Of a DNA stretch of 64,000 bases, positions 46,033 through 56,950 are shown one piece after another. The stretch is from positions 1-64,000 of the forward strand of contig JAJPEN010000039.1 of the NCBI GenBank assembly GCA_021166835.1, given 5' to 3'. Source of the stretch: Burkholderiaceae bacterium (GTDB lineage: Bacteria > Pseudomonadota > Gammaproteobacteria > Burkholderiales > Burkholderiaceae). The position numbers and the translations under genes were made by a program. The stretch's first letter is position 1; each line of letters begins with the position of its first letter. Under the pieces are notes generated by a model. The model searched no databases, had not been told where the DNA came from, and saw nothing but the letters and a program-made list of their open reading frames with translations.

Positions 46033-47031
46033 TCAGCTTTGCGCGCTGGCCAGCGGTTCGTCGCGCCCGAGTCGTGCGCTGCGGCTCGAGATGCGGAACG
46101 GCTCAGGGGCATCGGGCTCGACGTCGATGCGCACCCAGCGATCGACGAAGGGCGATCCGTAGCTCTCGACGCGCAGCAGCTTGCGCGTGATTCTTTCGAC
46201 GCGGTGGCGATGCGTGTCGCCGTGCAGGAGCAGCGTCGGGCCGGCGAAGCCGTCGCTGGCGGCGCGCAGCAGCGAACGGAACGGCCGGTAGCCGTCGGTG
46301 CCGAATCGGTCCGTGGCGCCGAATCGCGGATTGGCATGCACGGCGACGACGACGGCCGCCGCACGCTCCTCGGCCGCGAGGCGATAGCTGTCGCGCAGCC
46401 ACTGTGCGTTCGCCTGCAGGCGCTGCTCGCGGTCACCGGGTCCGAGCCCGGCGGCGTCCAGCCCGTCGTTGCTGCCCGGCAGGTTCAGCGTCGCGAAGCG
46501 TACGCCGCCATGTCGCCAGCGCCGGTTCTCCGGCAACCCGCCGGTGTAGCGGTCGCTTTGGCGTTCGAAGCCGTCGAGCACCGACGGGCCGGACGTCGAC
46601 ACGGGCGAGGGCGACGATGCCGGCGCCATCGCGCCGAATGCGCGCCGGCGAAGCCAGTCGAGCCGCTCGCGCGGGTCGAAGCCGCCGGCACGCGCGCGGC
46701 CGCAGTCGGTCCATTCGTTGTCGCCGGGGACGTAGGCCAGCGGCACCGGGCTGGCTGCCAGCAGCGCGAGCCGGCGCTCGAGCAGCGAGTCGCTGCAGGG
46801 CTCCCAGCTCGCCTTGATGTCGCCGACGTGCAGCGCGAACGCGAGGTCCGCATCGAAGGACGCGAACACCGCCTCGAGCACCCGCACTTCGAGCGCGTTG
46901 TACGGCACGTCGCCGATCAACGCGAAGGCGAACGCATTCGTGTCGCGCGCTCGTGCATGCGCGCTTGCGGGCAGCATCGCGCAGGCGACGACACCGCCGG
47001 CGGCGAGCAGCGCGCGACGGTGCGAGTTCAT
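46033..47031 (-). CDS. Secreted calcineurin-like metallophosphoesterase
   Basis: 332 residues. Cleavable signal peptide (1-27, ending AHARA), then FALIGDVPY (first metal Asp), [14 protein letters not shown] (GDN with the conserved Asn), and late AVHANP and HGDTHRH metal histidines. Periplasmic phosphoesterase of unknown substrate. Start (ATG 47029-47031) overlaps the mutS stop by ATGA, so it is coupled to mutS. Confidence 0.85.
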   Translation of the reverse strand: MNSHRRALLAAGGVVACAMLPASAHARARDTNAFAFALIGDVPYNALEVRVLEAVFASFDADLAFALHVGDIKASWEPCSDSLLERRLALLAASPVPLAYVPGDNEWTDCGRARAGGFDPRERLDWLRRRAFGAMAPASSPSPVSTSGPSVLDGFERQSDRYTGGLPENRRWRHGGVRFATLNLPGSNDGLDAAGLGPGDREQRLQANAQWLRDSYRLAAEERAAAVVVAVHANPRFGATDRFGTDGYRPFRSLLRAASDGFAGPTLLLHGDTHRHRVERITRKLLRVESYGSPFVDRWVRIDVEPDAPEPFRISSRSARLGRDEPLASAQS

Positions 47032-49775
47032 TCGCGCGGCCGTCGGCCGGCGAGCCGGTCGTGCAAGGCGTACAGCAGGTCCAGCGCGTCGCGCGCGCTC
47101 AGCGCGTCCGGATCGAGATCGCCAAGGCGCGCGAGGACTTCGGCGCGCGCGTCGTCGGCCGCCGCCGACGGCGACTCGATGCCGAGGCCGGTTTCGGCTT
47201 CGACGACGCCCGCCGATGCGGCGCCGCCCACCTCGTCCGCGGGAGCGGCGTCCGGTGCAGCAGCGGCAGCGGCGTCGGTCGCGAAGGCGAACAGATCGAG
47301 TTGCGACTGCTGCGCGCGCGCGTGCGCCTCCAGCTCGCCGAGCATCCGCTCGGCGGCGCGCACCACCGGCTGCGGCACGCCGGCCAGACGTGCGACCTGC
47401 AGGCCGTAGCTGCGGTTCGCCGGCCCGTCGCGCAATGCGTGCAGGAAGACGATGCCGCCGCGGTGCTCGGCCGCCGCCAGGTGCAGGTTGACCGCCTGCG
47501 CGTGGCGCTCGCTCAGCCGCGTGAGCTCGAAATAGTGCGTGGCAAAGAGCGTAAGGGACCGGTTGTGCGCGAGCAGGCGCGCAGCAATCGCATGCGCGAG
47601 CGCCAGTCCGTCGAAGGTCGAGGTGCCGCGGCCGATCTCGTCCATCAGCACGAGCGAGCGGTCGGTGGCGGCGTGCAGGATCGCCGCTGCCTCGGTCATC
47701 TCGACCATGAACGTGGAGCGTCCGCCGGCCAGGTCGTCGGAGGCGCCGACCCGGGTGAAGATGCGATCGAGCGGCCCCAGTTCGCAGTCGTCGGCCGGCA
47801 CGAAGCTGCCGCAATAGCCGAGCAGCGCGATCAGTGCCACCGAGCGCATGTACGTCGACTTGCCGCCCATGTTCGGCCCGGTGATCAGCAGCATGCGCCG
47901 GCTGTCGCGCATCACGCAGTCGTTCGGCACGTACTGCTCGATCGCCGCCTCGACCAGCGGGTGGCGGCCTGCGCGGATCTCGATTCCGGGCAGCGAGCCG
48001 AAGCGCGGTCGCACCCAGCGCAGCGTGCGCGCGCGCTCGGCCAGCGTGGCGAGTACGTCGAGTTGCGCGATCGCGCGGCCTGCCTGCTGCCAGTCGCGCA
48101 CCGCGGGTTCGAGCGACTCGACCAGCGCGTCGTACAACGAGCGCTCGAGCGCGAGCGCGCGCTCGCGCGCCGACAGCGCCTTGTCCTCGAAGGCCTTCAG
48201 CTCCGGCGTGATGTAGCGCTCGGCGTTCTTCAGCGTCTGCCGGCGGCGATAGTCGTCGGGCACGCGCGCCGACTGCCCGCGCGTGACCTCGATGTAGTAG
48301 CCGTGAACGCCGTTGTAGCCGACGCGCAGGTTCGCGATGCCGGTGCGCTCGCGCTCGCGCAGCTCCATCGCGGCGAGCAGGGCGTCGCCGTCGCGATCGA
48401 TTGCGCGCAACTCGTCGAGCGTGCCGTCGAAGCCGTCGCGCAGCACGCCTCCGTCACGCGCCTGGACCGCCGGCTCATCGAGCAGCGCGGCCGCGATCGG
48501 CTCCCAGGCCGAGGGCGCCAGGTCGAGCGCCTGCAGGGCCTGGCGAAACGACTCGCCGTCGAGTGCGGCGATCGCCTGCCGCACGCTCTGCAGCACCGGA
48601 ACCGCATCGCGCAGCGCTGCCAGTTCGCGCGGGCGCACCGAGCCAAGCGCGATGCGCGTGGCCACGCGTTCGAGGTCGGGCAGCGCGCGCAGTTGCGTGA
48701 GCAGCGCTTCGTAGCCGGGCGACGAATCGAGCAGCAGCTGCACGCAATGTTGCCGCTGCTGCGCCACCTGCTGGTGGCGCGGCGGTTCGAGTAGCCAACG
48801 GCGCAGCAGCCGCGCGCCGGCGCTCGTTGCGCAGCGGTCGAGCAGGCGCAGCAGCGTCGGACCGTCGTCGCCGCGCAAGCTCTCGACGATCTCGAGATTG
48901 CGCCGCGCGACGCTGTCGACGACGACGAACGCGTCGCCGTCGAAGACACGCAGGCCTTGCAGGTGCGACGGCGTGCGACCCTGCGTGCGTTCGACGTGCT
49001 CGACGAGCGCGCCGGCCGCACCGACCGCCGCGTCGAGCTCCTGCGCACCGAAGCCGGCCAGATCGTGCGTACCGAAAAGCTCGCACAGCCGCCGTTGTGC
49101 GCGTCGCGCGTCGAACTGCCATGCGGGGGCGTGCGCGACCGCGGCGGTGTCGATCACTCCCTGCGCCTGCAGCGCCGCCGTCAGCGATGCGGGCAGCTGC
49201 GCGCCTTCGGCGAGCAGCAGTTCGGCCGGGCGCAGCCGGTCGAACTCGCGCGCGAGCGTCTGCGCATCGGCTTCGGCGAGCCAGCACTCGCCGCTCGACA
49301 AGACCATCCACGCCGCGCCGATGCGCGCGCCCGCGGCTGGCGACAACGCGAGCAAGACGGTGTCGTCGCGCTCCGGCAGCAGTTGCGCGTCGGTGACGGT
49401 GCCCGGCGTCACGATGCGCACGACCTTGCGCTCGACCGGGCCCTTCGCGCTCGCCGGGTCGCCGATCTGTTCGCAAACCGCCACCGATTCGCCCAGCCGC
49501 ACCAGCCGCGCGAGGTACTGCTCGACCGAGTGCACCGGCACGCCGGCCATCGGGATCGGTACGCCGGCGGAGGTGCCGCGCTTGGTCAGCGTGATTCCGA
49601 GCAGGCGCGACGCGCGCTCGGCGTCCGCATGGAAGAGCTCGTAGAAGTCGCCCATCCGGTAGAGGAGCAGCCGCGATGCGTGCTCGCTCTTGATGCGCAG
49701 GTACTGCTGCATCATCGGGGTATGGGCCGAGATGTCGATCGATCGAAGATCCTTGTCGGTGCCGGGGTCCTGCAT
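47028..49775 (-). CDS. mutS: DNA mismatch repair protein MutS
   Basis: 915 residues, slightly longer than E. coli MutS. The mismatch-reading F-x-E motif is in GDFYELF near residue 43; the ATPase has Walker [10 protein letters not shown], Walker [12 protein letters not shown] and [10 protein letters not shown] Val/Ala/Asp-rich insert precedes the C-terminal tetramerisation segment ([21 protein letters not shown]). Recognises mispairs and recruits MutL. Confidence 0.97.
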   Translation of the reverse strand: MQDPGTDKDLRSIDISAHTPMMQQYLRIKSEHASRLLLYRMGDFYELFHADAERASRLLGITLTKRGTSAGVPIPMAGVPVHSVEQYLARLVRLGESVAVCEQIGDPASAKGPVERKVVRIVTPGTVTDAQLLPERDDTVLLALSPAAGARIGAAWMVLSSGECWLAEADAQTLAREFDRLRPAELLLAEGAQLPASLTAALQAQGVIDTAAVAHAPAWQFDARRAQRRLCELFGTHDLAGFGAQELDAAVGAAGALVEHVERTQGRTPSHLQGLRVFDGDAFVVVDSVARRNLEIVESLRGDDGPTLLRLLDRCATSAGARLLRRWLLEPPRHQQVAQQRQHCVQLLLDSSPGYEALLTQLRALPDLERVATRIALGSVRPRELAALRDAVPVLQSVRQAIAALDGESFRQALQALDLAPSAWEPIAAALLDEPAVQARDGGVLRDGFDGTLDELRAIDRDGDALLAAMELRERERTGIANLRVGYNGVHGYYIEVTRGQSARVPDDYRRRQTLKNAERYITPELKAFEDKALSARERALALERSLYDALVESLEPAVRDWQQAGRAIAQLDVLATLAERARTLRWVRPRFGSLPGIEIRAGRHPLVEAAIEQYVPNDCVMRDSRRMLLITGPNMGGKSTYMRSVALIALLGYCGSFVPADDCELGPLDRIFTRVGASDDLAGGRSTFMVEMTEAAAILHAATDRSLVLMDEIGRGTSTFDGLALAHAIAARLLAHNRSLTLFATHYFELTRLSERHAQAVNLHLAAAEHRGGIVFLHALRDGPANRSYGLQVARLAGVPQPVVRAAERMLGELEAHARAQQSQLDLFAFATDAAAAAAPDAAPADEVGGAASAGVVEAETGLGIESPSAAADDARAEVLARLGDLDPDALSARDALDLLYALHDRLAGRRPRE

Positions 49776-49833
49776 TCGGTCGCGTCCTGCCGTTTCACGA
49801 TTCGGCCTTCCGCGACGATAGCGGCTTTCGCGG

Positions 49834-49862
49834 CCGTCGACGCGGCGGGCGCGTCGACGGCC
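49834..49862 (-). terminator. Hairpin downstream of the methyltransferase gene
   Basis: An 11-bp perfect stem (gccgtcgacgc/gcgtcgacggc) with a 7-nt loop lies 10 nt after the stop of the minus-strand methyltransferase and upstream of mutS, so it probably isolates mutS from readthrough. Confidence 0.5.
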
Positions 49863-49872
49863 CGAAGCGCGT

Positions 49873-50931
49873 TCATATCCGTGCTTCGAAGACCATGTTG
49901 AACGGTGTCTGCGTCGTGCGTCGGAACTGTCCGAAGCCGGCCTGCTCGGCGACGCTGCGCAGCCGGCTTTCGCCGGCCTGCGCGCCCAGTCCGAGGCCGA
50001 CCTCCTGCGACAGCGAGCAGGGGGTGCAGATCATCGTCGAGGCGCAATAGTAGACGCGGCCCACCGGATTGAGGTTCTCCTGCACCGTGTCTCCGGCGAA
50101 GGGCTCGACGAGCAGCCAGCTGCCGTCGTCGGCCATCGTCTCGCGGACGTGCCGGGCGACGCCGACCGGATCGCCCATGTCGTGCAGCGAATCGAAGAAC
50201 GCGACGAGGTCGAATTTCCGGGCGGGAAAGTCCTTCGCGCCGGCCTTCTCGAAATGCACCCGATCGGCGACGCCGGCTTCGTCGGCGCGCTGCTCGGCCG
50301 CCTCGATCGACTGCGGGTGGTAGTCGTAGCCGAAGAACTCCGACTTCGGAAAGGCCTTGGCCATCAGCACGGTCGACGCTCCGTGGCCGCAACCGATGTC
50401 GGCGACGCGCGCGCCTTCGCGCAACTTCGCATCGACGCCGGTGAGCGTCGGAATCCACTCGTCGACGAGGTGCGCGTTGTACCCCGGCCGGAAGAAGCGC
50501 TCGGTGCCGGAGAACAGGGCCGGATGATGCTCGTGCCAGCCGAGGCCGCTGCCGGAGGTGAACGCGCGCTCGAGCTTGTCGATGTCGTGCACCAGCGAGG
50601 TGAAGATCTCGAAGCCGCCGCACAGGAAGGCCGGGCTGTTCTCGTCGACGAAGATCGCCGCCGATTCCTCGGACATCGAATAGCTCTCGTCGGCGGCGTC
50701 GTAGTCGATGTAGCCGCTGGCGGCCATCGCGTTGAGCCACTCGCGCGCATAGCGCTCACGCACGCCGGTGCGCTCGGCGAGCGACTCGGGCGTAGTGGGG
50801 CCTGCTCCGGCGAGCGCGCGGAACAGGCCGAGACGGTCTCCGAGGATCACCAGCGGCGCGCTCGCGATCGCGCCGAACTCGCCGACCATCTTGCCCATCA
50901 GCGCATCGAGCCGATTCGCATCTATTGCCAT
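49873..50931 (-). CDS. O-methyltransferase-like SAM-dependent methyltransferase
   Basis: 352 residues. An N-terminal winged-helix dimerisation domain ([23 protein letters not shown]) as in COMT-like enzymes precedes a class I fold with motif [21 protein letters not shown] and [16 protein letters not shown]. Similar proteins in actinobacteria and proteobacteria are annotated as transcriptional-regulator-like methyltransferases; substrate unknown. AAGGAGG lies 7 nt before the ATG. Stands alone between hairpin and mutS-independent sequence. Confidence 0.87.
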   Translation of the reverse strand: MAIDANRLDALMGKMVGEFGAIASAPLVILGDRLGLFRALAGAGPTTPESLAERTGVRERYAREWLNAMAASGYIDYDAADESYSMSEESAAIFVDENSPAFLCGGFEIFTSLVHDIDKLERAFTSGSGLGWHEHHPALFSGTERFFRPGYNAHLVDEWIPTLTGVDAKLREGARVADIGCGHGASTVLMAKAFPKSEFFGYDYHPQSIEAAEQRADEAGVADRVHFEKAGAKDFPARKFDLVAFFDSLHDMGDPVGVARHVRETMADDGSWLLVEPFAGDTVQENLNPVGRVYYCASTMICTPCSLSQEVGLGLGAQAGESRLRSVAEQAGFGQFRRTTQTPFNMVFEARI

Positions 50932-51083
50932 GGCTGCCTCCTTCGGTGCATCCGGGCTCGGGTCGGAGCGGCGCCACGGGATGCGGCGCAGGGCTCCGAC
51001 GCCGCGAAGGCAGTGTACGGCGGCGGTAAGACGCTTATTGCAAGCAGATTCTGGCGGCGAGGACTTCGCCGCTGCGCGCCGGA

Positions 51084-51308
51084 TCAGCGCTGGTAGTGCT
51101 CCACCGTGCGGACGTCACGCGCCGTTGCCTGGTCCGGGTTCTCGCCGAATTCGCGCAGCGCCCGACGCTGGCGCAGCAGGTCCCAGCACTGGTCGAGTTG
51201 CTCGTCGAGTTCGTGCAGGCGCGCCTCGTGCGGGACAGGGTCGCGCAGCAGCCGCCGCTCCTCTTCGACGAGTTCGGTCACGTGTTGCAGGATGGTTCGG
51301 TCTTCCAT
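51084..51308 (-). CDS. DUF2630 family protein
   Basis: 74 residues, two helices. The signature LDQCWDLLRQRRALREFG identifies DUF2630, a small soluble family of unknown function found in actinobacteria and proteobacteria. Start ATG 51308 has AAGGAGG 9 nt upstream; longer in-frame starts are not preceded by a ribosome site. The 152 nt to the divergent side hold no other gene. Confidence 0.85.
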   Translation of the reverse strand: MEDRTILQHVTELVEEERRLLRDPVPHEARLHELDEQLDQCWDLLRQRRALREFGENPDQATARDVRTVEHYQR

Positions 51309-51369
51309 GGCTTTCGACCTCCTTGTCGTGCCGTGCCGGGATCGGCCAGTTTCAGCAAGCAAGATGCGA

Positions 51370-51397
51370 CCCCGGCCGCACGCGAACGCGGCCGGGG
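51370..51397 (-). terminator. Hairpin after rnk
   Basis: A 10-bp perfect stem (ccccggccgc/gcggccgggg) with an 8-nt loop sits about 54 nt after the rnk stop and before the DUF2630 start, ending the rnk transcript. Confidence 0.5.
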
Positions 51398-51450
51398 CAC
51401 CGAGACCGAAGCGCGGCGGCGGAGACGGCCACGCGCGTTTTACCCGCCGC

Positions 51451-51858
51451 TCAGCGCGTGTAGTCGCCGCTCGCCTCGGGCTGGAAGAGCAGCTCGACGA
51501 TGCGCAGCCGCTGCGCGACGCCCGTGGGCGTCGTCCACTGCGTCTCCTCGCCGGCGCGCCGGCCGAGCAGGGCGGTTCCGATCGGCGAGAGCACCGACAC
51601 GAAGCCCGCCGACGCGTCGGCGTCTTCTGGGTAGCACACCGTCAGTGTGCGCCGGGTGCCGTCGGCGAGGTCGTGCACGGTGACCCGCGTGTACATCGTG
51701 ACGACGTCGGCCGGCACCTCGCTCGGCGGGACGACGTCGGCGTCGTCGAGCAGTTCGGTGAGTGTCTCGCCGGCCTGCCCCTTGCGGCTGAGCAACCGGT
51801 CGATGCGCACGTGGTCGAGTTCGTTCAACAAGCGAAAGCTGTTCATGGCGTGGTTCAT
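51451..51858 (-). CDS. rnk: Rnk / GreA-GreB C-terminal-domain protein
   Basis: 135 residues. A short N-terminal coiled coil is followed by the GreA/GreB C-terminal FKBP-like domain (VLSPIGTALLGRRAGEE, VYP/VCYPEDAD). Rnk binds RNA polymerase without the long Gre coiled coil and modulates nucleoside diphosphate kinase expression in pseudomonads. GGAG lies 6 nt before the ATG at 51858. Confidence 0.88.
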   Translation of the reverse strand: MNHAMNSFRLLNELDHVRIDRLLSRKGQAGETLTELLDDADVVPPSEVPADVVTMYTRVTVHDLADGTRRTLTVCYPEDADASAGFVSVLSPIGTALLGRRAGEETQWTTPTGVAQRLRIVELLFQPEASGDYTR

Positions 51859-52361
51859 GGCGATCTCCGTATAGAGGCGAACGCAGGTGGTTGCGGACAG
51901 TGCGGCGCGCGCCGCGCGAAGCGAGCCCCCGGGCGGGCCCGGCGATCTCGAAGGGGCGAAGGATTCGAGGGTGGATCGCCGGGCTATCGATCGAAGGCGT
52001 ACGTGCCCGATCGGCAGGTCGCCTCGATTCGCGCCCGGGCACCGCGCGCGCGCGTGCGCAGCCGTGCGGCGGCGCCTTGCGGCGCGCCGGCAAGCAGCTT
52101 CGCGATGCGGACGATCGGTGCGTTCATCTGCGGCTCGTGAACGCGCCGAACGGGCGGCGCGCAACGGTGTGAAGAAAGGAAATGCAAAGGACATGCAACA
52201 AAGGCAGGCGCCTGGCGGCGCTGGCAGCGGGCGTAAAGACCCGGCCGGAATGCCTTCGTGGCCATATGGTAGCCGACCCGGCGCCAATCGGCATCATCGA
52301 TGGCAATCGCGTCGGGACAGCCGGTAGGTTGGGGCAGAATGCGCGGTCACAAGAGAGGCCG
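51859..52361. other. 503-nt gene-poor region between rnk and the Nudix gene
   Basis: No convincing gene. A 47-codon minus-strand frame at 51984-52127 (starting MNAPIVRIAKLL, very Arg/Ala-rich) has no recognisable family. A plus-strand frame from 52182 reads into the Nudix gene but has no similarity before 52362. AAGGAAATG at 52176-52184 looks like a start site but leads into that frame. The region probably carries divergent promoters. Confidence 0.5.
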
Positions 52362-53294
52362 ATGAACGAACCGACGGCGGGGCCGACGCCCCGAACGATT
52401 TTTTCCGAGCCGGTCACGACGCCGGTGCTGCCGGCGGCCACCGTCGTCGTGCTGCGCGACGGCGAGCAGGGGCTGGAGGTGCTGATGCTGCGTCGGCACG
52501 TCAAATCCGACGTGCTCGGCGGCGCCTTCGTCTTTCCCGGCGGCAAGCTCGACGCGGCCGATCGCGTCGTCGCCGGCTCGCGCTGCGTCGATGCGCCGCC
52601 GCAGCGGCTGCATGCCAGGCTGGGCGAGCCGCAACTCGACGCGCGCGAGGCGGCAGCGCTGTTCGTCGCGGCATGTCGCGAGACGCTGGAGGAATCGGGC
52701 GTGCTGTTCGCGCACGGCGCCGACGCAGGGCATGCCCGGCGCGCACGCGAGAACGCGTTGCACGCGCAGGCCTTCGATGCCGTGCTCGACGCGCTTTCGC
52801 TGCGCCTGGACACCGAGGCACTGGTGCCGTGGACGCGCTGGATTACGCCGCGCGTGCCAGCGATGATGAGCCGACGCTTCGACGCGCGCTTCTTCGTCGC
52901 GCAACTGCCCGCGGGGCAGCAGGCACGACACGACGACCACGAAGCGACCGAGAGCGTCTGGCTGCGCCCGCGCGCGGCAATCGAGCGTTACCGGCGCCGC
53001 GAGATCGTGCTGGCGCCGGTGCAGCTGATGAGCCTCGTGCACCTCGCGCGCCACGACAGTGCAGCCTCGGTGCTCGACGAGGCGCGCACGCGAATGCCGC
53101 CGCTGATCGAACCCGAGCCCTTCGAGGAGAGCGGGGTGCGGGCGATCGCGTATCCCGGACATCCGCGCCACCCGGTTCGCGAGCGCGCGATTCCCGGTCC
53201 CGACTGCCTGTTGCTGCGCGACGAGCTGTTCGAGCCGGCGGCGGGTTTCGATTCACTGCTCGGCGTGGACACCGCGCGAGCCGAACCGCGCTGA
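52362..53294 (+). CDS. Nudix hydrolase, NUDT19-like
   Basis: 310 residues. The Nudix box is split: GGAFVFPGGKLD and then, about 45 residues later, ACRETLEESGVLF, so REXXEE is intact but the insert lies inside the box. This arrangement is known from NUDT19/RP2-type coenzyme A diphosphatases. Start ATG 52362 with GAGAGG upstream. Followed 14 nt later by the metallo-beta-lactamase gene, so co-transcribed; both suit acyl-CoA turnover (inference). Confidence 0.85.
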   Translation: MNEPTAGPTPRTIFSEPVTTPVLPAATVVVLRDGEQGLEVLMLRRHVKSDVLGGAFVFPGGKLDAADRVVAGSRCVDAPPQRLHARLGEPQLDAREAAALFVAACRETLEESGVLFAHGADAGHARRARENALHAQAFDAVLDALSLRLDTEALVPWTRWITPRVPAMMSRRFDARFFVAQLPAGQQARHDDHEATESVWLRPRAAIERYRRREIVLAPVQLMSLVHLARHDSAASVLDEARTRMPPLIEPEPFEESGVRAIAYPGHPRHPVRERAIPGPDCLLLRDELFEPAAGFDSLLGVDTARAEPR

Positions 53295-53308
53295 GTGCCG
53301 ACCCGAAC

Positions 53309-54277
53309 ATGTCCCATCCGGCCTTCATCGACTACGAACACGGCATCACCGCCATCGACTCCGGCTTCGAGCGTCCGATGCTCGACGCGGTGCACCTGGT
53401 CGTCGAAGGCGGTCGCGCCGCACTCGTCGACACCGCGTCGAACGAATCGCTGCCCAGAGTGCTGTCGGCGCTCGCCGCCAAGGGCCTGTCGCCGGCCGAC
53501 GTCGACTGGGTGCTGCTCACGCACGTACACCTCGATCATGCGGGCGGTGCTGGCTCGTACATGCAGCATTTCCCGAACGCCCGGCTCACCGTGCACCCGC
53601 GCGGCGCGCGCCACATGATCGATCCGGCGCGCCTGGTTGCCGGCACGATCGCGGTCTATGGCGCCGACGAAGCGCAACGGATGTACGGTGAAATCGTTCC
53701 GGTGCCCGCCGATCGCATCGTCGAGACGCCCGACGGTGCGAGCGTCTCGCTGAACGGGCGGCGCTTCGAGTTCCTCGACACGCCCGGGCATGCACGGCAT
53801 CACGTGTGCATCGTCGACGAGCGTTCGGGGCACGTCTTCGCCGGCGACACCTTCGGGCTGTCGTACCGCGAACTCGACGTCGACGGCCGGCCGGCGATCT
53901 TCCCGTCGACCACGCCGGTGCAGTTCGATCCGCCGGCGCTGCACGCGTCGATCGACCGGCTGCTCGCGCGTCGGCCGGATGCCGTGTACGTCACGCATTT
54001 CGGTCAGGTGCGCGATGTGCAGCGCTGCGGCGAGAACCTGCACCGACTGATCGACGCGCACGCACGACTCGGGTTCGACTGCGAACACGACGGCGCGACC
54101 GGCGAGCGACGTTCGCAGCGGCTGCGCGAAGGCGTGCGCGCGATCGTGCTCGAAGAAGCGCAGCGGCAGCGCTGGCCGCTCGGGCGCGACGCACTGCTCG
54201 CGCTGTTCGATCTCGACATCCAGCTCAATGCCGGCGGACTCGAAGCCTGGCTCGATGCGAGGGCGTCGGCGGCGTGA
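53309..54277 (+). CDS. Metallo-beta-lactamase-fold hydrolase
   Basis: 322 residues. Two-metal motif THVHLDHAGG, then HPRGARH, the FAGDTFG Asp ligand and THFG. A helical extension covers the C-terminal 80 residues. Resembles the hydroxyacylglutathione hydrolase/MBL esterase group; substrate unknown. Probably in an operon with the Nudix gene. Confidence 0.85.
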   Translation: MSHPAFIDYEHGITAIDSGFERPMLDAVHLVVEGGRAALVDTASNESLPRVLSALAAKGLSPADVDWVLLTHVHLDHAGGAGSYMQHFPNARLTVHPRGARHMIDPARLVAGTIAVYGADEAQRMYGEIVPVPADRIVETPDGASVSLNGRRFEFLDTPGHARHHVCIVDERSGHVFAGDTFGLSYRELDVDGRPAIFPSTTPVQFDPPALHASIDRLLARRPDAVYVTHFGQVRDVQRCGENLHRLIDAHARLGFDCEHDGATGERRSQRLREGVRAIVLEEAQRQRWPLGRDALLALFDLDIQLNAGGLEAWLDARASAA

Positions 54278-54348
54278 GCTGCGGCGGCGGGCCGCGGTGC
54301 AAGGCGGCCAAGCGCGCTGCGTTCGAGCGCGCTGCGGGGAAGCCTGCT

Positions 54349-55179
54349 TCAGGGACGCGGGTGCGAATTCGCCGGTCGAAGCACGCTGATCATCGCGCCG
54401 AACACTTTGGGTGCGCCGGCAACGACGCGCTCGGAGAACAGGTAATCGGGCTCGCCGCCGAAGTCGCCGATCAGCCCGCCGGCCTCGGAGATGAGCAGGC
54501 TGCCGGCGGCGACGTCCCACGGGCTCAGCCCCATCTCGAAGAACGCGTCGAAACGACCGCATGCGACGTAGGCGAGATCGAGCGTTGCCGCCCCGGGACG
54601 CCGGATGCCGCCGGCGCGCTCGGTGAGACTGCGAAAGATGGCGAGGTACTCGTCGAGACGATCGAGCTTGCGGTAGGGAAAGCCGGTGCCGATCAGGGCT
54701 TCCTCGAGCTTCTGGCGCTTCGAGACGCGAATGCGCCGGTCGTTCAGGAACGCGCCTGCGCCGCGCGTGGCGGTGAAGAGTTCGTCGCGATTCGGGTCGT
54801 AGACGACAGCCTGCGTGACCTGGCCGCGCTGCATCAGAGCGATCGAGATCGCGTATTGCGGCAGGCCGTGGATGAAGTTCGTCGTGCCGTCGAGCGGATC
54901 GATGATCCAGACGTTCTCGTCGCGCTCGATCGCGCGTCCGCCCGGGCCCTTCTCGCCGCGCACGAGGTGGCCGGATTCCTCGCCGAGGATCGTATGATCG
55001 GGGTAGGCGCCGAGCAACGTCTCGATGATCGCCTTCTCCGACGCGTGATCGACCTCGGTGACGAAGTCGTTTCGCTGCTTGCGGGCGATGGCGAGGGAGT
55101 CGAGATCGAGGCTCGCACGATTGATGATTCGCGCCGCGCGGCGAGCCGCACGAACCGCGACATTGAGCATCGGATGCAT
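54349..55179 (-). CDS. suhB: Inositol-1-monophosphatase family protein SuhB
   Basis: 276 residues. Metal sites [14 protein letters not shown] and the late SPWDVAAG are intact. SuhB also binds RNA polymerase antitermination complexes on rRNA operons in E. coli. Start at MHPMLN (ATG 55179), the usual N-terminus, opposite the trmJ start. Conserved next to trmJ and cysE in Burkholderiales. Confidence 0.93.
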   Translation of the reverse strand: MHPMLNVAVRAARRAARIINRASLDLDSLAIARKQRNDFVTEVDHASEKAIIETLLGAYPDHTILGEESGHLVRGEKGPGGRAIERDENVWIIDPLDGTTNFIHGLPQYAISIALMQRGQVTQAVVYDPNRDELFTATRGAGAFLNDRRIRVSKRQKLEEALIGTGFPYRKLDRLDEYLAIFRSLTERAGGIRRPGAATLDLAYVACGRFDAFFEMGLSPWDVAAGSLLISEAGGLIGDFGGEPDYLFSERVVAGAPKVFGAMISVLRPANSHPRP

Positions 55180-55259
55180 CGGAACGAGGCCTGACTGGTA
55201 ACCCTCGATTGTACGGGATGGCACCAAGCACTCTCCACGCACCCGGGCCGCCATGGCTG

Positions 55260-56060
55260 ATGCGCGTTCGCTTCGTCCTCGTCGGCACGAGCCATCCGGG
55301 CAACGTCGGCGCGACTGCGCGCGCGATGCGCGTGATGGGATTGCGCGAACTCGTGCTCGTCGCGCCCCGCAGCGAGCGCATAGCGCGGCATCCGGAAGCC
55401 GTCGCGCGTGCCAGCGGCGCGCTCGACGTCCTGGAGAACTCCCGGGTCGTCGAGACGCTCGCGCAGGCGCTCGAATCCTGCAACCTGGCCGTCGCGGTCA
55501 GCGCCGACACCCGCGAGTTCGGCCCGCCGCCGCAGTCGCCCGAGGAGATCGCCGCGCTTGCATTCGACGAGGCGAGTACCGATCCCGCGGCGAACGTCGC
55601 TTTCGTCTTCGGTGCCGAGCGCAACGGACTGTCGATCGAGTCGGTGGGGCTGTGCCATCGCGTCTGCAGCATTCCGGGCAATACCGGTTATGCGTCGCTG
55701 AATCTTGCACAGGCGGTGCAGATCGTCGCGTACTGCCTGCGCGCGCACGAGCGCCTGCGCGCGCCGCCCGTTACCCCGGCGTCCGAGGCGCGCTTCGCCG
55801 CGCACGCGCAGATCGAGGCGCTGTACGCCCACCTCGAGCGCGCACTGGTGCGCGTCGGCTTTCTCGACCCGCGCCATCCGAAGAAACTGATGCCGCGGCT
55901 GCGCCGGCTGTTCTCGCGCACGCGGCTCGAGATCGAGGAAGTCGAGTTGCTGCGCGGCGTGTGCACGCAGATCGAGAAGTCGTGCGTGAACCCGTACGCT
56001 GCGTCCGATCCGCAGAGCGCACATTCGTCCGCCGCATCGACCCGGGCCGAATCCGAATAA
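55260..56060 (+). CDS. trmJ: tRNA (cytidine/uridine-2'-O-)-methyltransferase TrmJ
   Basis: 266 residues. SPOUT knot fold: [18 protein letters not shown] near the N-terminus and the trefoil motifs [10 protein letters not shown] and [17 protein letters not shown]. Modifies position 32 of the tRNA anticodon loop. The start is uncertain: ATG 55260 matches the family, but an in-frame ATG at 55218 exists. Followed by cysE. Confidence 0.92.
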   Translation: MRVRFVLVGTSHPGNVGATARAMRVMGLRELVLVAPRSERIARHPEAVARASGALDVLENSRVVETLAQALESCNLAVAVSADTREFGPPPQSPEEIAALAFDEASTDPAANVAFVFGAERNGLSIESVGLCHRVCSIPGNTGYASLNLAQAVQIVAYCLRAHERLRAPPVTPASEARFAAHAQIEALYAHLERALVRVGFLDPRHPKKLMPRLRRLFSRTRLEIEEVELLRGVCTQIEKSCVNPYAASDPQSAHSSAASTRAESE

Positions 56061-56154
56061 ACTTGACCTTGCGGGGCTCTCGACGCCTCGCCTTCCGGTC
56101 GCGCCGTCGCTGCGGGCGATGCAGCGAATCGGAAGCCACCGGAGAGGGTGCGAG

Positions 56155-56898
56155 ATGCTCGCGCGAATGCGGGAAGACGTCGCCGCCGTGCAGGGGAAGG
56201 ATCCCGCTGCGCGTTCGGCGCTCGAAGTGGTGCTGTGCTATCCGGGCCTGCATGCGCTATGGCTGCACCGGGGCGCGCATGCGCTGTGGAATGCCGGCCT
56301 TCGCACGCTCGGTCGCCTGGTTTCGCACTTCTCGCGCTGGCTCACGGGCGTCGAGATCCACCCCGGCGCGCGCATCGGCCGGCGCGTGTTCATCGATCAC
56401 GGCATGGGGGTGGTGATCGGCGAGACGGCCGAGATCGGCGACGACTGCACGATCTACCAGGGCGTCACGCTCGGCGGTACCTCGCTCGTGCGCGGCAAGC
56501 GGCACCCGACACTCGGGCGCGCCGTGATCGTCGGCGCCGGCGCGAAAGTGCTGGGCCCGTTCACCGTCGGCGACGGCGCGCGCATCGGCTCGAATTCGGT
56601 CGTGATCAAGGAAGTGCCGGCGGGCGCCACCGCGCTCGGCATTCCGGCGCGAATGATCGTCGAGGACGCCGACCGGCGCCGCGAGGCGCAGGCGGCGAAG
56701 ATGGGCTTCTCGGCCTACGCGCTCACGCAGGGCGGCGACGATCCGCTGTCGCTGGCGCTGCACATGCTGATCGATCACGTCGCCGAGCAGGATCGGCTCA
56801 TCGAGCAGTTGCAGGCGTGCCTCGCGCGGATGGGCGCCGACGTCTGCGATCACGGCGAGCCGCTGGACATCGGCGCGCTGAACCGGATGGTGGAATAG
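56155..56898 (+). CDS. cysE: Serine O-acetyltransferase
   Basis: 247 residues. Hexapeptide left-handed beta-helix ([33 protein letters not shown]) with catalytic His in IDHG and Asp in the preceding helix domain. First step of cysteine synthesis from serine and acetyl-CoA. The N-terminal helical domain is short, as in IscR-linked bacterial forms. GAGAGGG precedes the ATG at 56155. Confidence 0.94.
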   Translation: MLARMREDVAAVQGKDPAARSALEVVLCYPGLHALWLHRGAHALWNAGLRTLGRLVSHFSRWLTGVEIHPGARIGRRVFIDHGMGVVIGETAEIGDDCTIYQGVTLGGTSLVRGKRHPTLGRAVIVGAGAKVLGPFTVGDGARIGSNSVVIKEVPAGATALGIPARMIVEDADRRREAQAAKMGFSAYALTQGGDDPLSLALHMLIDHVAEQDRLIEQLQACLARMGADVCDHGEPLDIGALNRMVE

Positions 56899-56950
56899 CA
56901 GGAAACCGGATCGCGCGAGCCTGCACGCCCCGGTCCGCGCCGCGGCCCGC

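Noticed and set aside
51984..52127. 47-codon minus-strand frame upstream of rnk
   Set aside because: Arg-rich, no family and no clear ribosome site; kept only as a note under the gene-poor region.
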